Source: Triparma columacea (Eukaryota > Sar > Bolidophyceae > Parmales > Triparmaceae). From it: 64,000 nucleotides of DNA. The translations under genes were made by a program, and so were the position numbers. The stretch spans positions 22,102-86,101 of the forward strand of contig BRYA01000036.1 of NCBI GenBank assembly GCA_030267965.1. Reading direction: 5' to 3'. Numbering within the stretch: position 1 is the first letter of the stretch; each line of letters starts with the position of its first letter. This document shows positions 11,260-20,563 of the stretch, one piece after another. The notes below the pieces were generated by a model that saw nothing but the letters and a program-made list of their open reading frames with translations, had not been told where the DNA came from and did no database searches.

Positions 11260-12396
11260 TCAAAGCTTCAACGCCCTTGCCTTGTCCTTCAAATGGACAT
11301 TCGTCCTTTTCCCGCCGAACACCGCACCGTAACTCCCCGGTGTTTTGTCCGCAAGCATCGCCGCCCACTTCCCCTTCCCCTGCTTCTCGACCGCCTTCAA
11401 AAATAATTCCGTCTCCTCGACACCCCACTCGTACCGCTGCTGATCCCTGTCCACCCGCTGCTTCTTCTGGGCGTTCACCGCCACCTTCTCCATCCCACTC
11501 CTCCCCCTCTTCCTGCTCTCTAGCGGGTACCCCGCCGCGCCGTTCATGATGTTGCGGTTTCTGTCCTTCAAGTCAACATTCGTCCTCCTCCCCCCGTACA
11601 CCAAACCATAACTCCCGTTCGACGTGTCCGCCAAAATGGCCGCCCAAATAGACCTCTTCTTCGCGTGCTTCTTCTTCGCCTTTTCGAACGCCGCCGTCTC
11701 CTCCTTACTCCAGGGATCCCTCTCATTTGCGATCGTGTTGTTGTTCTTCTTCTCCGCAGTGATGGCACGACGAGGGGGCTTCGCTCCGTGCCCAACGAAA
11801 GCATCGATGTACTCGTACAAGAGTGCCCCGTTTTCCTTCCCCTCCCTCCACGTCACCGTCTTCTCCCTTAACTGCGTCAAATAGCGCTTGTACATGGACT
11901 GGAAGTCACCGTTCCACTTCACTCCCTTCGGGGGTGACTTCAAAAAGATGCGAGTCAACTTATCCTTCACAAGCCGCTTCTTGGTTTTTAACAGCACAGA
12001 AGAGTCCTTGTGTTTGTTCTCCACGTGCTTCACGACGGCCAGAACCTGCGCCTCGCTAATCCCAACTGTGAGAGATCCGTAGCAGTCGGTGACGGCCTTC
12101 GTTCCTTTGACTATGTTGGCACGAGAGGCAATTGCCTGCAAGTTAGAGCGGGAGGTGGCTGATCCTGAAGCGAGAGCCTCAATGTGGTCGATGTGGTAGC
12201 TCAGGAGGGACCCCGGGGCTGCGGAGGGGGAGATCATGTTGTTGTAGGTATCGCGATGAAAGAGGATTGAACTCACATATTTGGAGTGAAGGCTGGGGAG
12301 GTTGTGGAGGAGCGTCCTATCGCGACGGAGAGTGCTCATAACGGTACTCTTCTCATACGTATAGAGGTTGGCGTTGTTGCCGTTGATGGGGGCCAT
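11260..12396 (-). CDS. double Myb/telobox DNA-binding protein
   Basis: This is a single exon of 378 aa. There are two SANT/Myb-like domains in the C-terminal half. Domain 1 is DPWSKEETAAFEKAKKKHAK, with IWAAILADTSNGSYG and TNVDLKDRNRN. Domain 2 is EWGVEETELFLKAVEKQGKG, with KWAAMLADKTPGSYG and TNVHLKDKARA. The VDLKDRNRN and VHLKDKARA strings match the telobox (VDLKDKWRN) that defines TRF/TRF-like telomeric-repeat-binding proteins. Both copies share the unusual loop (TS/TP)-G-S-Y-G-x-V-(Y/F)-G-G-(R/K)-RTN before the telobox. The N-terminal half is helical and basic (KTKKRLVKDKLTRIFLKSPP) and unrecognised. Telomere or promoter telo-box binding is inferred from the motif only. The gene lies 97 bp downstream of the THOC3 start, on the same strand. 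Confidence 0.72.
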   Translation of the reverse strand: MAPINGNNANLYTYEKSTVMSTLRRDRTLLHNLPSLHSKYVSSILFHRDTYNNMISPSAAPGSLLSYHIDHIEALASGSATSRSNLQAIASRANIVKGTKAVTDCYGSLTVGISEAQVLAVVKHVENKHKDSSVLLKTKKRLVKDKLTRIFLKSPPKGVKWNGDFQSMYKRYLTQLREKTVTWREGKENGALLYEYIDAFVGHGAKPPRRAITAEKKNNNTIANERDPWSKEETAAFEKAKKKHAKKRSIWAAILADTSNGSYGLVYGGRRTNVDLKDRNRNIMNGAAGYPLESRKRGRSGMEKVAVNAQKKQRVDRDQQRYEWGVEETELFLKAVEKQGKGKWAAMLADKTPGSYGAVFGGKRTNVHLKDKARALKL

Positions 12397-12588
12397 GATT
12401 GTGTTTTTTCCAATGGAGCGCGCGACAAACCCTATAACAAAAGCAGTTTATTAGCCCAAACTTGTTCCAACCCTAGGTTGGAGGGAGGTTATTAAAAATA
12501 AATCAAACAATTTTGACAATTCGATGCATAAATTAAATGCGAATTACAAAAGATAAGTATTCGATAGCCCACCACGCTACCCACCACT

Positions 12589-14159
12589 CTACTCAACCCT
12601 CTGCTTCTTAGCATCTCCCTGTTCGCCTTCTCCAGCGACGGGGGTGGGAGCGACGGTCTTCTTCTTCTTCTTGGTGACAACCATCATGGGGGCGGCGGCG
12701 ACGGGGGCAGCGGCAGCAGCGGTAGTCGTTGGTGCAGCACCGAAGCCGAACGTGGTCTGGCCAGCTCCCTCAGCCACCGCCGCTCCTCCAGCGGCAGCCC
12801 CGGCGTCCCCGAATCCAATCGTGGTGCCATCCGTAGATCCCTCGGCGCCCTCCGCCTTTTCTTTGTTCTCCCTCGCCTTCTGCAGGACCTCCATGTTCTT
12901 GTCTGCGCTCTCGACGCACTCAATCATTTCCTCGAGCATTTCATAGCAGAACATGAACTGATCCTGCTCGTCTGAATAAGCCGCCTTCTGCTTCTTGACA
13001 TCTTCATCCCACGCGTCCTTGGCGGCCTCGTCCTCGGTTGCGGGACGGGCGGGGGGGGCAACAAAAAGCTTGAACGATTCAAGCTGTTTCTTAACGGACT
13101 GGAGCTTGGTGGCGTGAGGGTTGGTTTCAGCGGCAGCACGGGCAGGGAGGGTCTCCTCTTCGTCATCGTCGTCGTCGTCGTCGTCATCGTCTTCGTTGGA
13201 ATCGGAGGGGCTTAAAATCTTTTTGAAAGTGGGGTCCTCGTTGACCATCTCTGCAGCCATCCCAGAGAAGCACAGGCCACACTCGTAGTACTGTCGGATG
13301 CTGTCTAAGTTCCACGCCTTCTTCTCGGCATCGGTGGATTTCGCCTCATCGCTGTCCTCCTCGCCGGCGGCAAGGTTCGTGTAAGCAGTGGCGAGGGAAT
13401 AGTAGGCATCGCTAGTCTTCTGGCAGTACTTGCCCATGTGCTTCATGCGAAGCCTGAGAGTGTTGCCATAATCTCCGAGGCAGTCCTTAAAGTGCCCGTT
13501 GGCCTTGGCAAGGTCCCCCAGCCTGCTGTAGACGAGGGCCAAGTCAAGCTCAATCATCTTCTTCAACTCCTCCTTGAGCTCGTGCTCAGAGACAATCTTC
13601 TCAATGATAGTCCTCGCGCTCTCAAGGTTCTCCCAGGCGGCCTCTTTGTCCACCTCGCTCTCCTCGGCGGAAGTCTGCTGGTCCTCAGGAGCCATCATCC
13701 CTGCTGTTTCGGTGGACTCCTCAACGATGTAAAGAAGAGTAGTCCCGTAGAGGTAGTACAAGGGCCCAAGGCTAGGGTGCAGCGAGTCCTCATTGTTAGA
13801 CTCGATTGCAGACTTCAGCAAGCCCTCAACGAGGCTCAATGTCTCCTCAAGGTTGCTGTCGAGGAGGGACTTTGCAGACACATACCCCTCAGATGCCTTG
13901 GTTGCTGAGTTACATGGTATGAGGAGAGAGGGAGAGAGAGTATTAGAGGGAAAGCGAGAGGAGAGGAGGGACGGAATTGTAACAGCGGCGTCGAAACCCC
14001 ACTAGATTCACATAAACAGGACTTGCCGCCAAGTCGAAATTCCCTCCAATAGACCCCAAGCTCACCGAAATATCCCAAGTGGTCGACCTGACTCATACTA
14101 CTTTTCGTAAGTTGGGCAGGGACAGGTTTATTGGAAGTATTGGTTGCGTCCTCAAGCAT
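12589..14159 (-). CDS. NASP: NASP/Hif1-type histone chaperone (SHNi-TPR)
   Basis: There are two exons, 14159-14066 and 13904-12589, with donor GTGAG, acceptor CTCAG and phase 1, giving GYFATKASEGYVSAKSLLD. The TPR region has LGPLYYLYGTTLLYIVEEST, AWENLESARTIIEK, LALVYSRLGDLAKANGHFKD and DAYYSLATAYTNLAA. An acidic aspartate run (triplet repeat near 13165-13195) sits inside the third TPR region, the hallmark of the interrupted TPR in NASP/Sim3/Hif1. The tail is Ala-rich and ends with basic KKKKKTVAP and KKQRVE, which look like nuclear signals. NASP escorts H3-H4 dimers. The start could be MLEDATN (14159) or the internal Met before SQVDHLGYF. It is divergent from RPN3. Confidence 0.85.
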
Positions 14160-14207
14160 TAGAGAAAAGAGAAGGTATTGGAGTCCTTTTTTTGGAGCAA
14201 ATTTGTC
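14160..14207. promoter_or_regulatory. 48-bp divergent intergenic between NASP and RPN3
   Basis: Only 48 bp separate the two start codons (14159 minus, 14208 plus). The stretch is purine-rich with a short T run. Any promoter must be shared, or each promoter must overlap the neighbouring 5' coding exon. Confidence 0.6.
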
Positions 14208-16155
14208 ATGGCTGCCAGCAAAGCCGATTCAAAGAAGGCCGACAAGGGTGGGTATCGTTATGATGTATATTATGCACAATGAGTTATACATTTACCTCAC
14301 AACCGTCTCCTAACTCCCCAAATTCCCACCCTCCCCCGCCCAAAAACTCGAACTCTATTCCCAAATATTGTCACAATTCGCACCCACAGCACCCCCTAGT
14401 CCAGCGAAGAAGGCTCCACCACCTCCACCTCCCCTTCCCACCATCGACCACGCCGCCCACCGTCTTGCTTCACTCTTGGCTCTCCCATCTGCTGCTGAGC
14501 TCTCTGCCTCCAAGCCAGGGGCAGCTGAGCAGGGCCCGGCCGCCCTTCCTTCCGGGGCGGGCAGGACTGTGAGGCGGTGGCTGTCGAGCTCCATCGTGAA
14601 TAAGTGCAGGGCTGTTAGTTACGACAAGCTGATTGCGGCATGTAAGAGGTTGCTCCCTGCCAATAGTGAGGTAGCTGCCGTGATTGAGAGTGGCAAGGTT
14701 GGCGGTGGCATGGATGTCGATGAGGAGGCCGACGACTTGACTAGTTGCCCCTCCGGTCTCCCTCACAGGTTGGCAATTCCTGCACTGGAGGCCTGGATGG
14801 CCAGTTTGGCCATTAACTCCATTCTGAGGTGAGTTGGCGACGAGCAAAGCGGCGTCGAGCGAAGCGAGTTGCTGAAAGGATAGTAGTTTTGACACCTTCA
14901 AACACCCCCCCCCTCCCCCCTTCCCCCCTTCCCCAGTGTCGACGCTGCTGCCGCCTTTGCGCTCTCCGCTAATTTGCTCGGCGCCGTCGGGAAGTCTGCC
15001 GCCACGTCTTCCTCAACGTACACCCCCCCAGCGCTCTCCCCTCTTATTGCGCGTCTTTACCGGTTCAGGGCGTTGGCTGCCGAGAAGAGCGGCTCTGTCG
15101 GCGCTGTGCAGCCCGAACTGGTCCACGCTCTTCGCCTATCAACATTGAGCAGGGCCGAGGAGGTGCAGGCGACCCTCCTCAACCTCATGCTTAGGTACTA
15201 CCTGGCCGAGAAGAACATTGACGCCGCCGCCAAGCTCGCCGCCAACACCACCTTCCCCGAGGGCGCAAGCAACAACCAACTGTGCCGCAACCTCTACTAT
15301 TCGGGGAGGATCGGAGCGCTTCGCCTGGAATACACTGAGGCTTTCTCCAAGCTCACTCTGTGCCTCCGTAAGGCCCCAACAAACTCTGGACTTGCGTTCC
15401 GTGTGGTCGTGAACAAGCTCCTTGTCGTGGTCCAGTGCCTCTCCGGGGAGATCCCTCCCCGCGACACCTTTTTCCAGGCTGGCATGATCAAGCACCTCAA
15501 GCCTTACTTGGAGCTCGTCACTTGCGTGAGAAGGGGGGACCTAACGACCTTCTCGACCGTCGTCGACAAGCACTCCGCAGTCTTCGAGCAGGACGGAAAT
15601 GCCAGTTTGATAGGCAGGCTGAGGCACACTGTAGTCAAGGCGGGGCTCCGCACCCTCTCCCTCTCGTACAGTAGGTGAGTACGGAGAGCAAGGGGAGCGA
15701 GTGGGGCGAGCGAAGCGAGTCGCGGAAAGGCGGAAAGAGAGTTTGGATCAACACCACATCTAAAACTAACCCCACTCCGCCCCCATCTCAGAATTTCCCT
15801 CGCCGACATTGCCCAACGGCTCGGGCTCGGATCCGCGGCGAGCGCTGAGTACATCGTCGCGAAGAGTATTAGGGACGGGGTGATTGACGGAATCATCAAC
15901 CACGAGGGACAGTTCTTGGAGTGCAAGGAGGGGCAGGAGATCTACTCCACCATTGAGCCATCTGTAGCCTTCAACCGCCGCATCCAGTGGTGCCTCGAGA
16001 CCCACAACACGGCTGTGAAGGGACTCAGGTACCCGGAGGACGCCTACGCCGACTCCAAGAAGAAGAAGAAGAAGGGTGAGGAGGACGAAAAGACCGACGA
16101 GGAAATTGCGCAAGAGATCGAGGAAGAGCTGGCAGAGGAGGAGGATGAGTTTTGA
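14208..16155 (+). CDS. PSMD3: 26S proteasome non-ATPase subunit RPN3 (PSMD3)
   Basis: There are four exons: 14208-14247, 14390-14828, 14937-15674 and 15792-16155. The junctions rebuild KADKAPPSPAKK, INSILSVDAAAAFAL and LSYSRISLADIAQ. Diagnostic stretches include NNQLCRNLYYSGRIGALRLE, the TPR-like helices of the lid subunit, the PCI domain (ISLADIAQRLGL, AEYIVAKSIRDGVIDG, INHEGQFLECKEGQEIYST, EPSVAFNRRIQWCLETHN) and the charged tail (KKKKKKGEEDEKTDEE, ending in acidic residues). RPN3 is a structural lid subunit of the 19S regulatory particle. Introns 2 and 3 carry the GAGCGAAGCGAGT element close to their donors. The gene converges on the Lys-rich minus-strand gene with 79 bp between stops. Confidence 0.93.
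15675..15791 (+). repeat. introner-like intron 3 of RPN3
   Basis: The intron begins GTGAGTACGGAGAGCAAGG and contains GGGGCGAGCGAAGCGAGTCG about 35 nt in. The RPN3 intron at 14829-14936 has a related donor half (GTCGAGCGAAGCGAGTTG). The same core, or its reverse complement near the acceptor, recurs in introns of several unrelated genes in this window (see findings). Confidence 0.5.
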
Positions 16156-16234
16156 GGCTAGGGCAAGGAAGGCACAATGTAACGCTAGTGGTATATGGGT
16201 TTGGATTGATAAACAAAAGGGTTAAGGTCTTACT

Positions 16235-16648
16235 TTAAGCGGCAAAATGACCAGCAGCGTAGTTCTTTTCGTTCCACTCCTTGCTAGACATCTTCTTCTT
16301 GCCATTCTTTTTACCTCCACCCTTCGCAGCGCGCGCCGCCTCAACAGCAGCGTTCCCACCCTTCTTGCTCTTCCCTCCCTTCTTCTTGCCTTTCATGGCA
16401 GCGGCAGCGCGAGCCCTAGCAATAGCAATGGGATCAATAGCGGTAGTTGTGGGAGACTGGGACGAGGTGGGAGAGGGGAGGGGGAGAGGGGAGTCAGAAA
16501 TAAGCATTCCCTCCGACCTTGGGATCTCGGCGGGAGCCCAAAAATCACCCCTCACCTCCTCTCCATCCGTGGCAGTATCCTTTCCCTCATCAACAACTGT
16601 CACTTCGAGTGCCGCGACGTCCTTTTCTAGCGCAGCAACTTCAGTCAT
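16235..16648 (-). CDS. hypothetical Lys/Ala-rich protein, 137 aa
   Basis: This is a single exon. The N-terminus is acidic (TEVAALEKDVAALEVTVVDE), the middle Pro/Ser-rich, and the C-terminus strongly basic: ARARAAAAMKGKKKGGKSKK, then KGGGKKNGKKKMSS, ending KEWNEKNYAAGHFAA. I do not recognise the family. The basic Ala/Lys/Gly half resembles nucleic-acid-binding tails. The opposite-strand reading frames lack such structure. Its start lies only 29 bp from the peroxidase start on the + strand, so the two genes share a very short promoter region. Confidence 0.55.
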   Translation of the reverse strand: MTEVAALEKDVAALEVTVVDEGKDTATDGEEVRGDFWAPAEIPRSEGMLISDSPLPLPSPTSSQSPTTTAIDPIAIARARAAAAMKGKKKGGKSKKGGNAAVEAARAAKGGGKKNGKKKMSSKEWNEKNYAAGHFAA

Positions 16649-16677
16649 AATATTTCAGTTTTTTGGGGGGGAGTGGA

Positions 16678-17881
16678 ATGGAGTTGATGATGATGGCATT
16701 TTGCACTTTTGAAATGAGGGCAACTAGCCCTCTTATCGTCGCCTTTGTGGCGTCGAACTTGGTTATTATGGTGAAATCTTATGTAGTTCCGCTCCTCCTT
16801 CCAACTTCAACGAAGTTGAAGTTACAAATAAAAAGCAAAACGAGTGATCCCTGTGAAGAAGAAGAAAATTTGGGTCGAAGACACTTCATTAATGCTATAG
16901 GGTTAGGGTTATCAGCTGAATTAGCTATCGATCTTGGACATCGTCTCCCAAATAGCTCTGTAGATGCCTTTGTACAGGCTAAATCTGACATTAAGGGTAA
17001 GAAAATGGGCTTCAACCAAAGTGCAACATGTCATTCTCACCCTTGCGCACCCAGACTTGGTAATGTCCGACCCAAACTGTGCGTTAGCTCTGATCAAGCT
17101 TGCTTGGCATTCATCAGGCACGTACAATAATTATTCTGGGGGTGGGGATGAGTTGAAGGAAGAGTTGCACTTCAAGAGGGGAGACCAGGGGGGGAAGCTG
17201 GAGGGGGACGGGTTGCGGTTCAAGAGGGCCTTGGGGGGGAACGCGGTCCTTGCCTTGACGGCAATGCCGTGGATGGACAAAATCAAGGAGAAGGTCGGGC
17301 CCTCGATCTCCTACCCGGATCTCTATACACTCGGCGGTGTGGTTGCTATCGAGTGTCTGGGCGGTCCTAAGATTAGGTGGAGGGCTGGGAGGAAGGACAG
17401 GGGGGAGGAGCGCGCCGCATCTGAGGAGGAGGAGGAGGGCAGGGGCCTTCCCGAATCTTGCGTCATGTCAAACGATGCTGACCAGTTACGCTGCATGTTC
17501 CAGCACATGAGGTTTGAGGAAGGTGAGAGGGACAGGGCCATCGTTGCCCTGAGTGGCGCCCATGCGCTCGGGCGGTTAGCCGAGGGGGAGGGGGCGGGTG
17601 GCACAGCCACATTCAACAATGCCTACTTTGTACTCCTATCACAAATGAAAAAGAAGCGTGGGGGTAAAAGAGAATGGGATGGACCCTCAGAATTTGAGAC
17701 CGACACTGGCGACAAGATAATGCTCATGCCTACCGACATAGCACTCATCAACGACCCAGCTTTTTTCAAGTGGGTGAATGTTTATGCAAAGGACACAGAC
17801 AAGTTCTTCTCAGACTTCACCGTGTACTTTCAGCAGCTTACAGAGACGGGCTGCAAGGACTTGGTGGAGGTGGCTGTCTAG
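16678..17881 (+). CDS. ascorbate-peroxidase-like class I heme peroxidase, likely plastid lumen
   Basis: There are two exons, 16678-16996 and 17055-17881, with a 58-nt intron (donor GTAAGA, phase 1). The junction is SDIKDLVMSDPNCALALIKL. The class I peroxidase motifs present are KLAWHSSGTYNNY (distal His), ISYPDLYTLGGVVAIECLGG, VALSGAHALGRL (proximal His) and the C-terminal DIALINDPAFFKWV, YAKDTDKFFSDF. The residue at the distal catalytic Arg position (R in the usual RLAWH) is Lys. The N-terminus is long: a hydrophobic segment (PLIVAFVASNLVIM), then about 60 residues, then GRRHFINAIGLGLSAELA, a twin-arginine-like motif with a hydrophobic core, suggesting Tat export into the thylakoid lumen. 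The family reduces H2O2 with ascorbate. Activity here is uncertain because of the Arg-to-Lys change. Confidence 0.85.
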
Positions 17882-18023
17882 TAGATGCAGCATGAAGGGG
17901 GGGCGAGGGGTGGGAAATATTTTTGGGAACACAACACAACTAATGCACATACATAATAACGACAACCGACAAAAAGCTGGCGCTTAGTCGCAGCAATTTT
18001 TTACACACAATATATATATTATT

Positions 18024-18401
18024 CTACAAGCCATTACCTTTGCTTATACCATGGAGCGGCAACTCTCCTCCTCCTCCTCCAGCTTCCGATCCTCGCTTCC
18101 ACCACCTTGATATCACCATCACCACCAAAAGTCCACCAACCGCACCAACCAAATCAGCAACAAAATCAAGAACCTCAGCACGACATGGACACTTCCCAAT
18201 CACAGGTAAATTCAAGGCATCAGTCACCTCCTTCATCCCTCCCACCACCAAGGTAATCATCGTCGCCAGGAGTGGAGCTCGGTTTGTGTGCGTTGGTCGA
18301 AATTTTCTAAGTGTGTAGTATACGGGAGGGGCTAATACGACACACATCAGCATCGAAAACAATACGTGTTTCTGTTTGTCATCTTCTAAAAACAAGCTCA
18401 T
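18024..18401 (-). CDS. small membrane protein, YfiM/DUF2279- or VanZ-like
   Basis: This is a single exon of 125 aa. Hydrophobic segments are KHVLFSMLMCVVLAPPVYY, LLATMITLVVGGMKE and FVADLVGAVGGLLVVMVISR. The pattern DKQKH near the start, GGMKEVTDAL in the middle and DFVADLVGAVGG near the end is that of bacterial YfiM/DUF2279 and VanZ-like proteins (DK-x-x-H, K/RE-x-x-D, D-x-x-AN-x-x-G). The biochemical role of these families is poorly known. The start at MSLFLEDDKQKH is the first Met. A Gly-rich tail closes the protein. It is flanked by the convergent peroxidase gene and, upstream, by the LRR gene on the other strand. Confidence 0.6.
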   Translation of the reverse strand: MSLFLEDDKQKHVLFSMLMCVVLAPPVYYTLRKFRPTHTNRAPLLATMITLVVGGMKEVTDALNLPVIGKCPCRAEVLDFVADLVGAVGGLLVVMVISRWWKRGSEAGGGGGELPLHGISKGNGL

Positions 18402-18595
18402 TTATTAACTAACTTGCAGAAAGAAGTTTCACAACATGAACACATCTGATCTTAGTGCATTATCTATTCCATCGTAGCACGCTTCCAGTTCCGGCAACAC
18501 CCTCCTATTCGGGACAAATAACTGCCATCTGATTACAACGCCAAGTGCCACTCTCTCCCCACAACCTCCCCCCCCCCCCACCCCCCCCTCGGCAA

Positions 18596-20514
18596 ATGAA
18601 CACCTCCTCCCTTTTCCACGATTCCGACCTCAATCCCTCAAACTTCTCCCCCTTCGAGGTAACTGTTGCCAAATCTCACCCACACAAGGCCACCATGCTC
18701 ACTGTATCCGCAAACGACGCAAATGAGGAGAGGAGGAAGATCTTAACTTATCAGTCAAAGTACATTCAGAAGTGCGAGGAGGAGGGGACCGCTCCGAGCA
18801 GCTGCATCCTGAGGAACATACGCAAGGAGACGATGCCACTGAGCAACCTTCTGCTTGGTGACAAAGGGGTCAACGCCTTGGTCATGAGGTGAGGGGGTTA
18901 GGGGGGGGCATTAGCATGGTCATCATCATGAACCGGAAATCTCACGAACGACGTTTCACCCCCCCCACCCCCCGCAGCATAACCCCAAACCTTAGAGACC
19001 TTGATCTCTCCTCCAATGGTCTAACCTCCTCCTCTCTCCTCCTTCTCTCCCCTTACCTCCCCGCCTCTTCCATAACTTCCCTCAACCTCGCCCGGAATAG
19101 CATCACCGACGCTGGCGCGTCCTCCCTCTTTCAGGTCCTCCGCTACTCCAAGCTGCGTAGCCTCTGCCTAAGCGGTAACAAAATAGGCGACCGAGGAATT
19201 CAGGGCCTCCTCGAGTCCTCCTCAAACGACGGGGTTACCTCCGCCTCCTCCGCCCCTCCCGTCCCCTCTAACCCTAATTCCAGCGGTGAATTCGGCAGCT
19301 CCCCCCCCGGGTCACATCCCGAAGGTCGTATCGACCCCCCCGTTGATCCCCTTCCTCACTCCCCCGCTCCTCCGTCATCTTCAGCTCCGCCGTCACGGTC
19401 CCCCCGGGCATCCCTTGCTTACGTCGAGCCCCCCCTTGAGGTCCTTAACCTCTCTTCCAACCTCCTGACACCGTCAGGCTTCCAGACCGTTGCTACGTTC
19501 CTCTCGGAGGGACCCTTCAGGCTACGGAAATTGGACTTAAGTTGGAACACTGGTGGGGACGCGGGTTGCCTGGCTATGGTCAGCGGTTTGGGGAAGAGGG
19601 GTACACAGGCAATGGAGAGCCTTAATCTGTCCTTCAACGGTGTCACTGACTCTGGTGGTGCTGGTGTATTTGGTGCCTTGTTTGTAATTTTCGGGGGGGA
19701 GGTTGGGGGGGAGGAGGGGAAGGGGGGAGGGAAGAAGGGGGGGAAAAAGGGGAAGGGGACGCAGGGGAAGAAGAAGGGGGTTAAACAACTGGGGAAAACA
19801 CTCAACGAGTCCGTGAGGGAGATTGCGAGCACACTCAGGGAGGGGGGGAATGACGAATGCGAAGAGGAGGACGGGGCTGGGCGTAGCATGGTATGCTCCC
19901 TGGACGGGGTGGAGATGACTCTTTCCGCGGCTCTGAGCAAGCTGGAGGCTCGGCACGGTAAGGGGTTGGCGTTGACGGGTCCTAAAGGTCCGGCAAAGGC
20001 GACGGTCTGCCCGGCTTTGACGCACTTGGGGATTAGCAGGAACAGGCTGGGGCCGATGAGCTGCCTGGCGATGGCGAAAGTGCTGGCGATGCCGGCGTGC
20101 AAGGCGAACGTGGTGAAGAGGAGGAGAGCAAAGCTGATGCGGCTGGATTCTAAGTTCGCAACGAGCAGGAGGGGGGGGAGGGGGAGGGGGGGGGTGGAGA
20201 GGCAGCCGGTGTGGGAGGGGGAGGGGTGCACGCTGACGTACCTGGACATTGGGTTCAACCCGCTGGGGGGCGAGGGGACAGACCTGGTCGTGAAAGCGAG
20301 GGGGAGGAACTTGGAGGTTCTGAGGATTGAGAATACGAAAGATGGGGAGGGAGGGGTGGGGATTGAAGGGACTGGCAGGGGGGAGGTGGGGGTAGGGGGC
20401 GGCAACCAGGAGGAGGGAAGTTTGGAGGAGATGGTAGTGGAGGATGGGGGTGTCACGGTTACCGATTTCCCTGGTGTCAGGAGGGCCGTAAATCCAAAGA
20501 GCACGCTCAGGTGA
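18596..20514 (+). CDS. leucine-rich repeat protein (RNase-inhibitor type)
   Basis: There are two exons, 18596-18888 and 18978-20514; the junction is ALVMRSITPNLRDLDLSSNG. The start MNTSSLFHDSD is the first ATG after a poly-C stretch. LRRs of the ribonuclease-inhibitor/NLRC type occur at LRDLDLSSNGLTSSSLLLL, SITSLNLARNSITDAGASSL, LRSLCLSGNKIGDRGIQGLL, LEVLNLSSNLLTPSGFQTVA, LRKLDLSWNTGGDAGCLAMV, MESLNLSFNGVTDSGGAGVF, LTHLGISRNRLGPMSCLAMA and LTYLDIGFNPLGGEGTD. Between them are low-complexity inserts: a Ser/Pro block near 19230-19400 and a Gly/Lys block (GGKKGGKKGKGTQGKKKG) near 19720-19780. No signal peptide or membrane segment is evident. Such proteins act as protein-binding scaffolds; the partner is unknown. 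The stop lies 49 bp from that of the convergent Era gene. Confidence 0.8.
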
Positions 20515-20563
20515 AACCAACAACAAATTATCTGCATTATGTGATATGTATCTCTATCTCAAT

